Assembly (NCBI GenBank): GCA_934574095.1
Contig: CAKTMW010000015.1
Span: 1-41,805, forward strand
Direction: 5' to 3'
DNA: 41,805 nucleotides
Source: an uncultured Oscillospiraceae bacterium
GTDB taxonomy: Bacteria > Bacillota > Clostridia > Oscillospirales > Oscillospiraceae
Position 1 is the stretch's first letter. Each line of letters opens with the position of its first letter. The notes under the pieces were generated by a model that saw only the letters and a list, made by a program, of their open reading frames with translations, was not told the DNA's origin and searched no databases. Below, piece after piece: positions 8,308-16,920 of this stretch. The position numbers were made by a program, and so were the translations under genes.

Positions 8308-9411
8308 CTATGCGTGGTCTTCTTTATAAGCTTGCCCCAGTGCATCAGCAGCCAGCAAAGCGTCCGCAACCATATCTGACGTAACTTCAAAGGGCAAGTT
8401 GTGGATGGTAGAACCAGGCACACAAGCCTTCTCTGCGGCACGGTGGACCGCTACAGCTTCCACATGCTCATAGCCCAGGTCTGCAAAGCAAACAGGCAAG
8501 CCCACCTTCAGGCAAAAGTCCAACACCTCGTTAGTTTCCGTAACAGGCGCGTTTTCCAGCACTAATTGCGCCAAGGTACAAAAAGCCACTTTTTCACCGT
8601 GTAACGCCTCATGCAATTCCGGGATCACTGTGAATCCTTTTTGAATGCCATGTGCCGCAGCCAGGCCACCGCTTTCAAAACCTACACCGGATAAATATGT
8701 GTTGATCTCTACCACATTTTCCAGAGCTGTTGTCACAGCTCCTACCTCCACCGCCCGCTTCGCGTTAAGGCCATCCGCTTTCAGAACCTCCCAGCACATC
8801 TTCGCAAGGCCCGTGGCGGCACAAGTAGGTTTGGCATGCACTTGATTGTTGCTGCCGGAAGCACGGCAGGCGCGGGCCTCAAACCATGTTGCCATAGCGT
8901 CCCCCATGCCGGCCACTAGCATTTTAGCCGGTGCTTTTGCGATAACCTCCGTATCAACGATAACAACATCAGGACAAGCATCCAAGAAAAGATATGCGTC
9001 AAACACGCCGTCATCGGTATACATGACGCTCAGAGATGAGCACGGCGCGTCTGTAGCACAGACGGTTGGGATAATGACCATAGGCAATCCCGTATGATAC
9101 GCAATACCTTTGGCGGTATCCAGCACCTTGCCGCCGCCGATTCCCACTACGGCAGTGATGCCAATATCCCTGCAATGCTGCGCCCAATTCTCAATCTTAA
9201 CGCGGGTACACTCCCCTGCAAACTCTTGGTAATCAATTGTATATCCTTTGTCGGCAAAGCAGGCATCCAGCACTGCCATGTTGCGTTTTGTACCTCCCGC
9301 GGTCTGCAGGATCATCAAGTGCTTACCCATTCCTTGCAGATATTGGTTAAGCTCTTTCATAACGCCTCTTCCCTGCACATACTTTGCGGGGCTTTTTAAC
9401 ATTCTGCTCAT
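8308..9411 (-). CDS. Glycerol dehydrogenase-like iron/zinc alcohol dehydrogenase
   Basis: This 367-aa member of the group III metal-dependent alcohol dehydrogenases is closest in motifs to glycerol dehydrogenase GldA. The NAD site reads GIGGGKVLDTAK (91-101), followed by PTVCATDAPCSSLSVMY. The metal ligands Asp171 (AGMGDAMATWFEA), His254 (AAAHGIQKG) and His271 (LHGEKVAF) are at the positions known for GldA. GldA oxidises glycerol to dihydroxyacetone, but this branch also contains enzymes for other polyols and hydroxyaldehydes. Its place as last gene of a sugar-acid operon suggests a 3-4 carbon polyol or aldehyde intermediate. The ribosome site AAAGGAG lies 8 bases ahead of the ATG. Family is firm; substrate is unknown. 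Confidence 0.88.
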   Translation of the reverse strand: MSRMLKSPAKYVQGRGVMKELNQYLQGMGKHLMILQTAGGTKRNMAVLDACFADKGYTIDYQEFAGECTRVKIENWAQHCRDIGITAVVGIGGGKVLDTAKGIAYHTGLPMVIIPTVCATDAPCSSLSVMYTDDGVFDAYLFLDACPDVVIVDTEVIAKAPAKMLVAGMGDAMATWFEARACRASGSNNQVHAKPTCAATGLAKMCWEVLKADGLNAKRAVEVGAVTTALENVVEINTYLSGVGFESGGLAAAHGIQKGFTVIPELHEALHGEKVAFCTLAQLVLENAPVTETNEVLDFCLKVGLPVCFADLGYEHVEAVAVHRAAEKACVPGSTIHNLPFEVTSDMVADALLAADALGQAYKEDHA

Positions 9412-9432
9412 GTATGTTCTCCTTTTGCGGTA

Positions 9433-10524
9433 TTATCGCCAGTTACTTTCCAAAAACGTCAGGATATCCGCGGCCGTGGGCGGGCACCCCTTGCAGGATA
9501 CGGCACAGCCCTCTGTACATCTCCCTACGCCGATTGCGCCTCCTTTTTTTCGATATCCTTGTCCGATGCAGATTTTTTCCTGATGGCCCCAAAGTTCATC
9601 GCGTCGCTCTAACTTATCCAACGCATGAATCAGCATACCATAGCAGGCACTGCAAGCATTGTCGGCTGCCACATATTCTGCCAGTCTTTTGACCCGGCGC
9701 GTGGTGCGCGTCGGAGCAGCGAATGTGCCCTTGTTGAGCTCTATCAGCTCTGCCTTCTCCACATTCGCTGACCCTACCCCAAGTTTTTCGGCTAGGGAGA
9801 TATACGTCACCTCCTCCATGTCGTAGCCCAATGTACGGCAGGCAAAGGCATCTACCAACACCGGATCACGTGCACAGAGAATGCGGTTCATGGTGACGGG
9901 GTTGCCTCCTTCCTCAAAATCCAAATCTCCGCAGATATTGTCCACAATAATCAGTTCATTGGAAAATACTGAGGCAAGATGCGCAATCGGACTATGGAGC
10001 CCCTCCGCATGGAAACGGCGCTTTTCTTGATTGGGAAGCAGCCCCTTGTGATTTTTCAGCGCGCAGGTAACTATGGTCTGACAGTGCCCCTTCAGAACGG
10101 GCAAGTTGATCAAAAAGTCCAATTCAAGCGCCTTGCTGCAAACATCCACACGGAAGCCCTTTGCGTCCACTTGCACCGCACTGTCCGTCTGCAGATCGAT
10201 ATATTCCACCCCACACTCGCGACAGACCGGCCCGATACCACTGACCTCATAGGCACGTTTTGTTCGATCTCCCACCCAGGAGCCTTCCAGAACGCAGAAA
10301 TTGTCATATCCACGACCTCGCAGAAAGCGGATCACACCTTCTATGATTTCCGGATGGGTCACCGCGCCGCCATCAGCCGTAGCCGCTACCACCAGATTTG
10401 GTTTGATACCAATGCGGGCATGACGATCAGGCACCAGGCCTTCAAAGTCGGCCGATTCCAGCAGGCGTACCGTCATGTCGGTATAGTCTGTACCGTAAAT
10501 GGCCAAAATTTGATGCTTTTCCAT
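9433..10524 (-). CDS. DUF362 domain protein with C-terminal cysteine cluster
   Basis: This 363-aa protein has a DUF362-type fold. Marks are GIKPNLV near residue 42, VTHPEIIEGVIRFL, a VLEGSW strand, INLPVLKGH, CALKNHKGLLPNQEKR and VDNICGDLDFEEGG. The C-terminal third holds at least seven cysteines, in ACSACYG, KICIG and GRCTEGCAVSCKGCPP. They are spaced as if to bind an iron-sulfur cluster or another metal. Family members are mostly uncharacterised, and some are annotated as iron-sulfur proteins. The gene begins 4 bp after the aldose epimerase stop with AAAGGAG upstream, so it belongs to the same transcript. A catalytic role in the sugar-acid pathway is possible but not shown by sequence. Confidence 0.8.
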   Translation of the reverse strand: MEKHQILAIYGTDYTDMTVRLLESADFEGLVPDRHARIGIKPNLVVAATADGGAVTHPEIIEGVIRFLRGRGYDNFCVLEGSWVGDRTKRAYEVSGIGPVCRECGVEYIDLQTDSAVQVDAKGFRVDVCSKALELDFLINLPVLKGHCQTIVTCALKNHKGLLPNQEKRRFHAEGLHSPIAHLASVFSNELIIVDNICGDLDFEEGGNPVTMNRILCARDPVLVDAFACRTLGYDMEEVTYISLAEKLGVGSANVEKAELIELNKGTFAAPTRTTRRVKRLAEYVAADNACSACYGMLIHALDKLERRDELWGHQEKICIGQGYRKKGGAIGVGRCTEGCAVSCKGCPPTAADILTFLESNWR

Positions 10525-10528
10525 AGTG

Positions 10529-11536
10529 TCAAAGCTCCTTTATGAAACGGTATTCTGTGCGGTATACCTTTTCCTCTCCGGCACACAGCACAGCGCTGGG
10601 GAACGACGGGCAGTTGGGCGCGTCCGGAAACTGCTGGGTCTCCAAGCAAAAGCCTGTCTGCGGCCCATACTGTACTCCGCTCTTTCCACGGATAAGCGAT
10701 AGGCCATTTCCGGAATAGACCTGCATGCACGGCGCATCCGTCCATACCTCCATAGCAATATCGTCATAACTCACCGAAGCTGCACACTCCCACTTTCCAG
10801 ACAGGACGTATGGATGGTCAAAGCCACGCGTGGGCTTCAGCGCCGGGTCATCCAGTACATCACCCAGGCGCACACCACCGCGCAAGTCGAACACCGTTCC
10901 TTCCACCTGACACAACCGCCCCGTCGGCACAGTATCACCGTCCAGCTCGCACAGTGCCGCGGACGGGATTGTAAATATGTGCTCACACAGCGCCGAGTAT
11001 CCTGCATCATGCCCCGCCAGATTCCAATAGCTGTGATTGGCCAGAGAACAAATGGTGTCTGTATCGGACACCGCCGTATACATCAACTCCAGCGTACTAT
11101 TCCTTAGAGAATAAGTCGCCGTGACCGTCAGATTGCCAGGAAAGCCCTGGTCACCGTCCGGGCTGAAGAGCATCAAGGTAATGGAGCTCTCTGTACAGTG
11201 TGTCACGCGCCACAGTTTCTGATGAAAACCGATCTTGCCGCCATGGAGGCAGTGGGGCGGGCGATTGCAAGGCAGCTGATAAGTTGTTCCGTTAAGGGTA
11301 AAGCGCCCATTGCGGATGCGGTTGGCGTATCGTCCTACCGTGGCTCCCATATTACCAGCGTTGCTCAAGTACTCCTCTGCCGTTTCATAGCCTAATGCAA
11401 CATCACGCCCATCGATCATACAAGATACCAACGCGGCACCCAGATCGGTAACACGCGCAGTCATACGTCCATTGTGAATTTCATACTGCTTTACCGGCCT
11501 GCCGTCTGGCATATGACCAAAAATCCTACCGCTCAT
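10529..11536 (-). CDS. galM: Aldose 1-epimerase
   Basis: This 335-aa galactose-mutarotase-type enzyme interconverts alpha and beta anomers of aldoses. Active-site signatures are intact: PPHCLHGG with His98, ANHSYWNLAGH with His168, RGFDHPYVL with the conserved Asp, and the C-terminal FCLETQQFPDAPN with the catalytic Glu. No signal peptide is visible, so it acts in the cytoplasm. The start overlaps the stop of the glycerate kinase gene (ATGA at 11533-11536), showing tight coupling. Its presence suggests that a cyclic sugar or sugar-derived aldehyde enters the pathway at some point, although the transporter is of the TRAP acid type. Confidence 0.92.
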   Translation of the reverse strand: MSGRIFGHMPDGRPVKQYEIHNGRMTARVTDLGAALVSCMIDGRDVALGYETAEEYLSNAGNMGATVGRYANRIRNGRFTLNGTTYQLPCNRPPHCLHGGKIGFHQKLWRVTHCTESSITLMLFSPDGDQGFPGNLTVTATYSLRNSTLELMYTAVSDTDTICSLANHSYWNLAGHDAGYSALCEHIFTIPSAALCELDGDTVPTGRLCQVEGTVFDLRGGVRLGDVLDDPALKPTRGFDHPYVLSGKWECAASVSYDDIAMEVWTDAPCMQVYSGNGLSLIRGKSGVQYGPQTGFCLETQQFPDAPNCPSFPSAVLCAGEEKVYRTEYRFIKEL

Positions 11537-12663
11537 CTCAGCCGCTCCGTATACCGTATTAGATTGCTCACAGTGAAGCGCAGGTTTTCCTCTGCATGCT
11601 CCCGCACCGCCTCAAATGGTTGAGGCATGGGGTTGATGGGGAAAACACCACTGACACCCTCGTCATACACCGCATTGACATCCGTTTCGCTGGCGCCCAC
11701 CAGAGCAGCCACAGGGACACCCAGCTGTCTTGCGCGGCGAGCCACACCGATGACCACTTTGCCCCGCAAGCTCTGTCCATCCAGTTTTCCCTCGCCCGTC
11801 AGCACCAGATCTGCGTCTGCCGCCAGGCGGTCAAACTGTGTGATATCCAGCACGATATCAATGCCCATGCGCAACACACTGTTGAAAAACGCTACACTGC
11901 CACCGCCGAAACCGCCTGCCGCGCCACTGCCGGGCAGGTGCAGGATATCGCGCTTTAGATCACGGGCCACTACGTCCGCCAAATGCCGCAGCCCCGCGTC
12001 CAGACGCGCCGCCATGGCTTCGTCCGCGCCCTTTTGCGGGCCGAACACCGCGCTGGCGCCGGTCTCCCCGCACAGGGGATTGTCAATGTCGCACATGGTA
12101 GTAAAGGGTACGTTTTTGATTAGAGAATGCGCATGCGCCAGTGAGACTGAGACGATATCCTTCAGCGTACCGCCCACAGGGATAAACGTCTCTCCCGCCG
12201 CGTTGCGGAATTCCACGCCCAAGGCAGCCGCCGCGCCGCAGCCACCATCATTGGTAGCACTGCCACCCAGCCCCAAAATCACCTGTTTAGCACCACGGTC
12301 CAGTGCAGCGGCGATCAATTGGCCCACGCCATAGGTGGTGGTGGCTTCGGCATTACGGCGTTCGCCCACCATAGGCAGACCAGCGGCCACCGCCATCTCC
12401 ACAACGGCGATGCCGCCCGGCAACATGGCAAAATAACCGGTGATATCCTCAAAATACGGCCCCTTGCAGGCAACTTCGATGCGCTCACCGCCTACCGCCG
12501 TCAGGAATGCTTCCACGGTGCCCTCACCGCCATCGGCGACTGGAATCGACACAATTCGCGCGTCGGGCTCCAAGGCACAAATCTCCTCGGCCATAACGCG
12601 GCAGATGGCAGCCGACGACAAAGTGCCCTTAAAAGAGTCTGGAATCAGGACATATTTACTCAT
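11533..12663 (-). CDS. glxK: Glycerate kinase (GarK/GlxK family)
   Basis: This 376-aa type I glycerate kinase phosphorylates D-glycerate with ATP, usually to 2-phosphoglycerate, which enters lower glycolysis. Marks are the N-terminal VLIPDSFKGTLSS, VADGGEGTVEAFL, AVVEMAVAAGLP, the glycine-rich ILGLGGSATNDGGCG and DLVLTGEGKLDGQSLRGKV. The ATG at 12663 is preferred because AGGAG lies 8 bases ahead. Another in-frame ATG at 12669 would leave only two bases to the same site. A strong hairpin with a T-run (12683-12713) lies between this gene and the reductase upstream, so read-through or partial termination would set its level. Together with the reductase it forms the tartronate semialdehyde to phosphoglycerate segment. 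Confidence 0.93.
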   Translation of the reverse strand: MSKYVLIPDSFKGTLSSAAICRVMAEEICALEPDARIVSIPVADGGEGTVEAFLTAVGGERIEVACKGPYFEDITGYFAMLPGGIAVVEMAVAAGLPMVGERRNAEATTTYGVGQLIAAALDRGAKQVILGLGGSATNDGGCGAAAALGVEFRNAAGETFIPVGGTLKDIVSVSLAHAHSLIKNVPFTTMCDIDNPLCGETGASAVFGPQKGADEAMAARLDAGLRHLADVVARDLKRDILHLPGSGAAGGFGGGSVAFFNSVLRMGIDIVLDITQFDRLAADADLVLTGEGKLDGQSLRGKVVIGVARRARQLGVPVAALVGASETDVNAVYDEGVSGVFPINPMPQPFEAVREHAEENLRFTVSNLIRYTERLR

Positions 12664-12682
12664 GGTCATCTCTCCTTTCGGA

Positions 12683-12713
12683 AAAAGGGGGAAAGCTTCG
12701 CTTTCCCCCTTTT
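12683..12713 (-). terminator. Intra-operon terminator between reductase and glycerate kinase genes
   Basis: The 14-bp perfect arms AAAAGGGGGAAAGC and GCTTTCCCCCTTTT close a 3-base loop within a stable C(UUCG)G/GAA-type turn. Five T follow on the minus strand, directly before the glycerate kinase ribosome site. It should act as a leaky terminator inside the operon. Confidence 0.8.
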
Positions 12714-12724
12714 CTTTGCATGGT

Positions 12725-13612
12725 TTATTTTGCGAAGTTTACGCCGCCCAATTCCTCGTAGTGCTTGGCAATAGCGCTATGATCGCAAGAGCCGTTGCCG
12801 TCAGCAGACAGCTTCTTCAAAATCTCCAGCATCTCCGCAGTCAAAGGCAGCGGCGCGTTACAGGCCGCTCCGGTATTCATAGCATTGGTCAAGTCCTTGA
12901 TATGCAGGTCGATACGGAAGCCGGGCTTATAATTGTCGGCCAGCATCATGGGTGCCTTGGCGTTCATCACATTGGAGCCAGCTAGGCCGCCCTTGATGGC
13001 CTCAAACACCAGCTGCGTGTCGGCACCAGCTTTTTCGGCCAACATCAGGCCCTCAGCCAGTGCAGCAATGTTCACCGCCACAATAATCTGGTTCGTCAAC
13101 TTGCAGGTGTTGCCGCTGCCAATGGGGCCCACCCACGTGGCGGAAGCACCCATGACCAAAAGAGCATCCTTTGCGCGCTCGAAATCTTCCTTATCGCCGC
13201 CTACCATAATAGCCAAGGTGCCTGCCACGGCCATCGGCTCACCACCGGACACAGGCGCATCAATGAAATGTACGTCGTACTTTTTCAATTCGGCATAAAT
13301 TTCTTTGGAATCCGTAGGGGCGCCGGAGGTCATATCCACAATGAGCGTACCGGGCTTACAATACTGACCGATGCCCTGCTCACCGCACAGCAAGCTCTTC
13401 ACATGGGGGCTGTTGGGCAGCATGGTAATGATCATGTCACAGCTCTCGGCGATCTCGCGGGCGTTTTTCGCCACAGCAATACCAAAGTCAGCCGCTTCTT
13501 TCAGACGCGCTTCATTCAGATCAGAAACCAGCAGATCATAGCCAGCCTTTTTCAGGTTCTTAGACATCGGAGTACCCATAATACCCAGGCCGATGAAACC
13601 GATCTTACTCAT
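12725..13612 (-). CDS. garR: Tartronate semialdehyde reductase (2-hydroxy-3-oxopropionate reductase)
   Basis: This 295-aa beta-hydroxyacid dehydrogenase reduces tartronate semialdehyde to D-glycerate. The NAD(P) motif GLGIMG is at 8-13, the substrate loop APVSGGEPMAV at 119-129 and the catalytic Lys171 in NTCKLTNQ. IDLHIKDLTNAM follows in the C-terminal helical domain. The family also includes 3-hydroxyisobutyrate dehydrogenase, and the neighbouring glycerate kinase tips the assignment to the glycerate route. It follows the sigma-54 activator gene by about 50 bp and has AAGGAG before the ATG. A terminator-like hairpin follows the stop. Confidence 0.88.
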   Translation of the reverse strand: MSKIGFIGLGIMGTPMSKNLKKAGYDLLVSDLNEARLKEAADFGIAVAKNAREIAESCDMIITMLPNSPHVKSLLCGEQGIGQYCKPGTLIVDMTSGAPTDSKEIYAELKKYDVHFIDAPVSGGEPMAVAGTLAIMVGGDKEDFERAKDALLVMGASATWVGPIGSGNTCKLTNQIIVAVNIAALAEGLMLAEKAGADTQLVFEAIKGGLAGSNVMNAKAPMMLADNYKPGFRIDLHIKDLTNAMNTGAACNAPLPLTAEMLEILKKLSADGNGSCDHSAIAKHYEELGGVNFAK

Positions 13613-13663
13613 AATGTATTCTCCTTTTCAAAATTCATAGTGGCGATGCCGCAAAAGCGGACA

Positions 13664-14983
13664 TCATGTTTCGATTTGCAATTTTTTTGCCAGTCTGTGT
13701 AGTGTGGTAGGATCCATATCCAACACCACTGCTGCTTTGCGAAGGCTGCCCTGCTGGCGCAGCGCATTTTCTATCATTTGTTTTTGCAGTTCCTCCACTG
13801 CCTGCTTCATACTGCCGCCGGCAGCCAAATACAGTGATTTTTCCTCGCCCGGATGTTCACCCTTTTTGCGAAGCCGCGCCGGAAGATCTTCGCTGTCGAT
13901 GATCTGACCCACAGCGGATACCGCAAGATTTTCCACGGTATTGCGCAATTCACGAACGTTTCCGGGCCAATCATACTGATTGAAGCATTCACGTGTGGCC
14001 TGGGAAAATTCCCGCTTGAACTTATACTTCTCGCAGAAAAACTGCAGATAGTATTCCGCCAACGGCAGAATATCCTCGCGGCGTTGCCGCAAGGGAGGAA
14101 TCTGCAATTCCACAACATTTAAGCGGTAATAGAGCGCATCCAGAAAAGTTCCTTCCGTGACCATAGCCTCCAGGTCGCGGCTGGTGGCAGAAATGATCCG
14201 CACGTCGATTGGAATGGCTTTAGAGCCGCCTACACGGCGGATCTCGCTCTCCTGAATGACGCGCAGCAGCTTCGCCTGCATGGGGAGTGCCATATCCCCG
14301 ATCTCGTCCAGCAATATTGTGCCGTGATTCGCCAATTCAAACAAGCCGCTTTTCCCTTTATTTCGTGCCCCGGTAAAGGCGCCCGCTTCATAGCCGAACA
14401 GTTCGGATTCCATCAGCGGCTCCGGGATTGCAGAGCAGTTGATCTTAATGAAGGGCTTATCGCTTCGGTCACTATTGTTATGGACGAAAGAACTCAACAC
14501 CTCCTTGCCCACGCCAGTTTCCCCCAGAATCATGATAGAGGTTGGATAGACAGCCACCTGCTTTGCCTTTGTAAAAATACGAAGCATCTGGCTGCTGTTG
14601 GCAATGTAGTTGCGCTCGCCAAAGTTCGACAACCGCTGACGATAGGAATCGTTTTGCTCCGTAGCATCATCCAGACGGCGCAGCAGTGCGTCCTCTCCTG
14701 TCTCCATGACCAGTTGACACATTACATATGCCTTACCGTCGCGAAGGAAAGGATTGATAGCAAGAATAAAGTCTTCTGTCTGTGTGGAGACCTCCGTCAT
14801 GCGGCTCATGGCGTCGCGAATACCTTGTGACAGTGTTTTGCGGTGTGCATCCAGCGTCTTGCGCATGCCGATCCAGAGACGGTTCTGATAGATCTCCGTC
14901 CCGTTTTCATCACACAGCATGACCGGAATGCGCATTGCATCCAGTATTCTTTGAATATTTTCGCTGATGCCGCACTCTTTCAT
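13664..14983 (-). CDS. Sigma-54-dependent transcriptional activator (enhancer-binding protein)
   Basis: This 439-aa regulator has three parts. An N-terminal PAS-like sensor (about 5-115) comes first. The AAA+ domain has Walker A GETGVGKE (154-161), the sigma-54 contact loop GAFTGA (201-206) and Walker B TILLDEIGD (222-230). A Fis-type helix-turn-helix (SLRKAAVVLDMDPTTLHRLAKKL region) lies at the C-terminus. All loops needed to remodel the sigma-54 holoenzyme are intact. The ATG at 14983 has GAGGTG 6 bases ahead; an earlier in-frame start would overlap the gene upstream. It lies inside the catabolic operon, whose first gene carries a perfect -24/-12 promoter, so it is the natural activator of that promoter. 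The ligand bound by the sensor domain is unknown. Confidence 0.93.
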   Translation of the reverse strand: MKECGISENIQRILDAMRIPVMLCDENGTEIYQNRLWIGMRKTLDAHRKTLSQGIRDAMSRMTEVSTQTEDFILAINPFLRDGKAYVMCQLVMETGEDALLRRLDDATEQNDSYRQRLSNFGERNYIANSSQMLRIFTKAKQVAVYPTSIMILGETGVGKEVLSSFVHNNSDRSDKPFIKINCSAIPEPLMESELFGYEAGAFTGARNKGKSGLFELANHGTILLDEIGDMALPMQAKLLRVIQESEIRRVGGSKAIPIDVRIISATSRDLEAMVTEGTFLDALYYRLNVVELQIPPLRQRREDILPLAEYYLQFFCEKYKFKREFSQATRECFNQYDWPGNVRELRNTVENLAVSAVGQIIDSEDLPARLRKKGEHPGEEKSLYLAAGGSMKQAVEELQKQMIENALRQQGSLRKAAVVLDMDPTTLHRLAKKLQIET

Positions 14984-14999
14984 CTGTTCACCTCTGCGC

Positions 15000-16043
15000 T
15001 TATAATGCCTGTGCCAGCAGGGACATCTCTTCCTCACGCTTCCGTTGGATCATATCGGTCGCAACGGAAAGCACATAGGAGATATTGGTGGGATTCGCCA
15101 CCCCCAAATCCGCGATGTCCAAGGCACTTCCGTGGCCCGTGGACAACACGGGATAGGGCAGGTTTGTATAAATACAAGCTGTTGTCTGGAACATCTGCGC
15201 CTTCATCGCGATATTGCCTTGATCGTGGTACATATACACGATGCCGTTATAGCCTTCGCGCTGGGCGCGGAAAATCAATGTCTCAGCGCCAAAGGGGCCG
15301 TCAATCTCAATTCCTTCGCTTCGTAATTGCTCTATGGCCGGGATGATGATCTCACGTTCCTCTTCGCCAAGCCCTTCTTCGACACTGTTCAATGCCGCCA
15401 CAAGGAGGCGGGGCTGCTCTCCGCGGATGGCCGTGACCAACTTAGCCAGATGCCGCCCCGTTTCCGTTACCCGCTCTTTAGAGAGCAGCGTAGCGATCTC
15501 GCGGAAGGGCACATGCCCCACTGCGGACATGCGGATCACATCGCCGCCCTTCACCGCAGTTTGGATCTCATGGATACCTGCACAGTGTTCCAAAATCTCA
15601 TATTCCGAGTGAAAACCACACCCAGACTTAGAGATAGCCTCCTTGGTAGACGGTGCCAGAATCAGGCCTTCTATCGCGCCGCACTCCAGCAGTTCATAGC
15701 CGGTGGTAATGCTCTGATAGGATATCTGCCCGGAAGCATTGGTCACCATGCCCAAAATCACATGCGATACATCACCGTCAATATTGACGACAGGGACACC
15801 TTGGGAATCCAGGTCATCCCAATCTACCCGCATGGCTTCCTCTGGCTGATAAGAGGTTAGCAGGCATTCAGGATATATGCGCTGCGCCATAGCCATTAAA
15901 AGCTGATAATTGCCAATCAGCACGGGCCGACATCTGTCATAAAAATGGGGACGACGCAGAAGCTTCAGGACAATCTCCGGGCCAATTCCCGCTTGATCGC
16001 CCAGCACAAAGCCGATTCGCGGTTTCATTCTTAAGTTTTGCAT
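15000..16043 (-). CDS. PdxA-family dehydrogenase, paralogue A (lacks NPHAGE histidine)
   Basis: This 347-aa protein has the fold of 4-hydroxythreonine-4-phosphate dehydrogenase PdxA. The N-terminal GDQAGIGPEIVLK, LAPSTKEAI, VPFREIATLL, MYHDQGNIAMK (His273) and GHGSALDIADLG are present. In E. coli PdxA three histidines bind the metal. Here the first is probably His145 in FHSEYE and the third His273, but the second, normally in LNPHAGE, is replaced: the stretch reads LNSVEEG. The PdxA family also serves acid-sugar pathways (PdxA2, with DUF1537 kinases) and includes the terephthalate diol dehydrogenase TphB, so a catabolic role is likely, not vitamin B6 synthesis. The ATG at 16043 follows GAGGACGGTGTACC. 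Compare the second paralogue at 21005-22003. Confidence 0.85.
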   Translation of the reverse strand: MQNLRMKPRIGFVLGDQAGIGPEIVLKLLRRPHFYDRCRPVLIGNYQLLMAMAQRIYPECLLTSYQPEEAMRVDWDDLDSQGVPVVNIDGDVSHVILGMVTNASGQISYQSITTGYELLECGAIEGLILAPSTKEAISKSGCGFHSEYEILEHCAGIHEIQTAVKGGDVIRMSAVGHVPFREIATLLSKERVTETGRHLAKLVTAIRGEQPRLLVAALNSVEEGLGEEEREIIIPAIEQLRSEGIEIDGPFGAETLIFRAQREGYNGIVYMYHDQGNIAMKAQMFQTTACIYTNLPYPVLSTGHGSALDIADLGVANPTNISYVLSVATDMIQRKREEEMSLLAQAL

Positions 16044-16101
16044 GGTACACCGTCCTCGTTTCTGGGGTAGACCGATTGGATGTTTTAGATTCTTTCCCAA
16101 T

Positions 16102-16131
16102 ATTTTACCCCATAATGTTCCATGGATGCAA
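16102..16131 (-). promoter_or_regulatory. Possible internal sigma-A promoter before paralogue A and activator gene
   Basis: On the minus strand TTGCAT (16126-16131) and TAAAAT (16102-16107) are separated by 18 bases, in the only sizeable gap (96 bp) of this part of the operon. It could give basal expression of the activator gene independent of sigma-54. This is a motif match only. Confidence 0.4.
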
Positions 16132-16139
16132 GCATTATA

Positions 16140-16910
16140 TCAGCCGTGGCACAGCGTAAGACCACCATCCACAAAAATTGTCTGCCCGGTGATATAGCTG
16201 GAGGCATCCGACGCCAGATACAGCGCCACGTCGGCGATCTCGCTGCGCTGACCGCGCCGTCCCATGGGGATCTTGGCGCACATGGCCTCCTCAGCACCGG
16301 GAACCTTATACTTGGCCTCGTTGATCTTGGTGGGGATCGAGCCGGGACCGATGCAATTCACGCGGATGCCATCCGGTGCCCACTCACGGGCAAAGGACTT
16401 GGTCATCTGGCTGATGGCCGCCTTGGTACCGGCGTAGACCGCCTGACCCACCACCACGGTAACGGCGTTGACGGAGCCGATGTTGATGATAACGCCGCTT
16501 CTGCGCTTGAGCATGTCCTGGGCTGCGGCCTGGCAGCCGAAGTAATAGCCCCGGAAATTGGTGTGCACCACGCTGTCAAAAATCTCCTCGCTCACATCCA
16601 CCGTGGGGCAGGGATGCTCAATACCGGCGTTATTGACCCACACGTCGATGCGCCCGAAGCGCTGCACAGCGGCGTCCCGGAAGGCACGAATGTCGGAAAC
16701 CACGCTGGAATCACAGGAGGTGATGAACACGTGCGCGTCATCCGGCGCGGCGAAGCTCTTTACTGCCTCGCGCACACGATCCGCGCTGCGGGAGCACAGC
16801 GCTAAAGAGGCTCCGGCCTCATAGAACGCCTTCGCGATCTCAAGGCCGATACCGGATGACGCGCCGGTAATGGCCACGACGGTGCCGGTATAGTCAAAAG
16901 AAGTTGTCAT
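16140..16910 (-). CDS. Short-chain dehydrogenase/reductase
   Basis: This 256-aa classical SDR has the cofactor motif TGASSGIG (15-22), NNAG (93-96) and the catalytic Ser146, Tyr159 and Lys163 (YAGTK). It is typical of 3-oxoacyl-ACP reductase/gluconate 5-dehydrogenase-like enzymes that oxidise sugar acids or polyols. The ATG at 16910 was chosen because GAGGAGA stands 7 bases ahead. It starts 10 bp behind the TRAP large-subunit gene, so it belongs to the transporter transcript. The substrate cannot be read from the sequence. Confidence 0.88.
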   Translation of the reverse strand: MTTSFDYTGTVVAITGASSGIGLEIAKAFYEAGASLALCSRSADRVREAVKSFAAPDDAHVFITSCDSSVVSDIRAFRDAAVQRFGRIDVWVNNAGIEHPCPTVDVSEEIFDSVVHTNFRGYYFGCQAAAQDMLKRRSGVIINIGSVNAVTVVVGQAVYAGTKAAISQMTKSFAREWAPDGIRVNCIGPGSIPTKINEAKYKVPGAEEAMCAKIPMGRRGQRSEIADVALYLASDASSYITGQTIFVDGGLTLCHG

Positions 16911-16920
16911 ATGTTTCTCC

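Noticed and set aside
15000..16043. Vitamin B6 synthesis role for the PdxA-type genes
   Set aside because: A catalytic metal ligand is altered in each, both lie in a sigma-54 catabolic operon with a TRAP importer, and no other pyridoxine gene is present.
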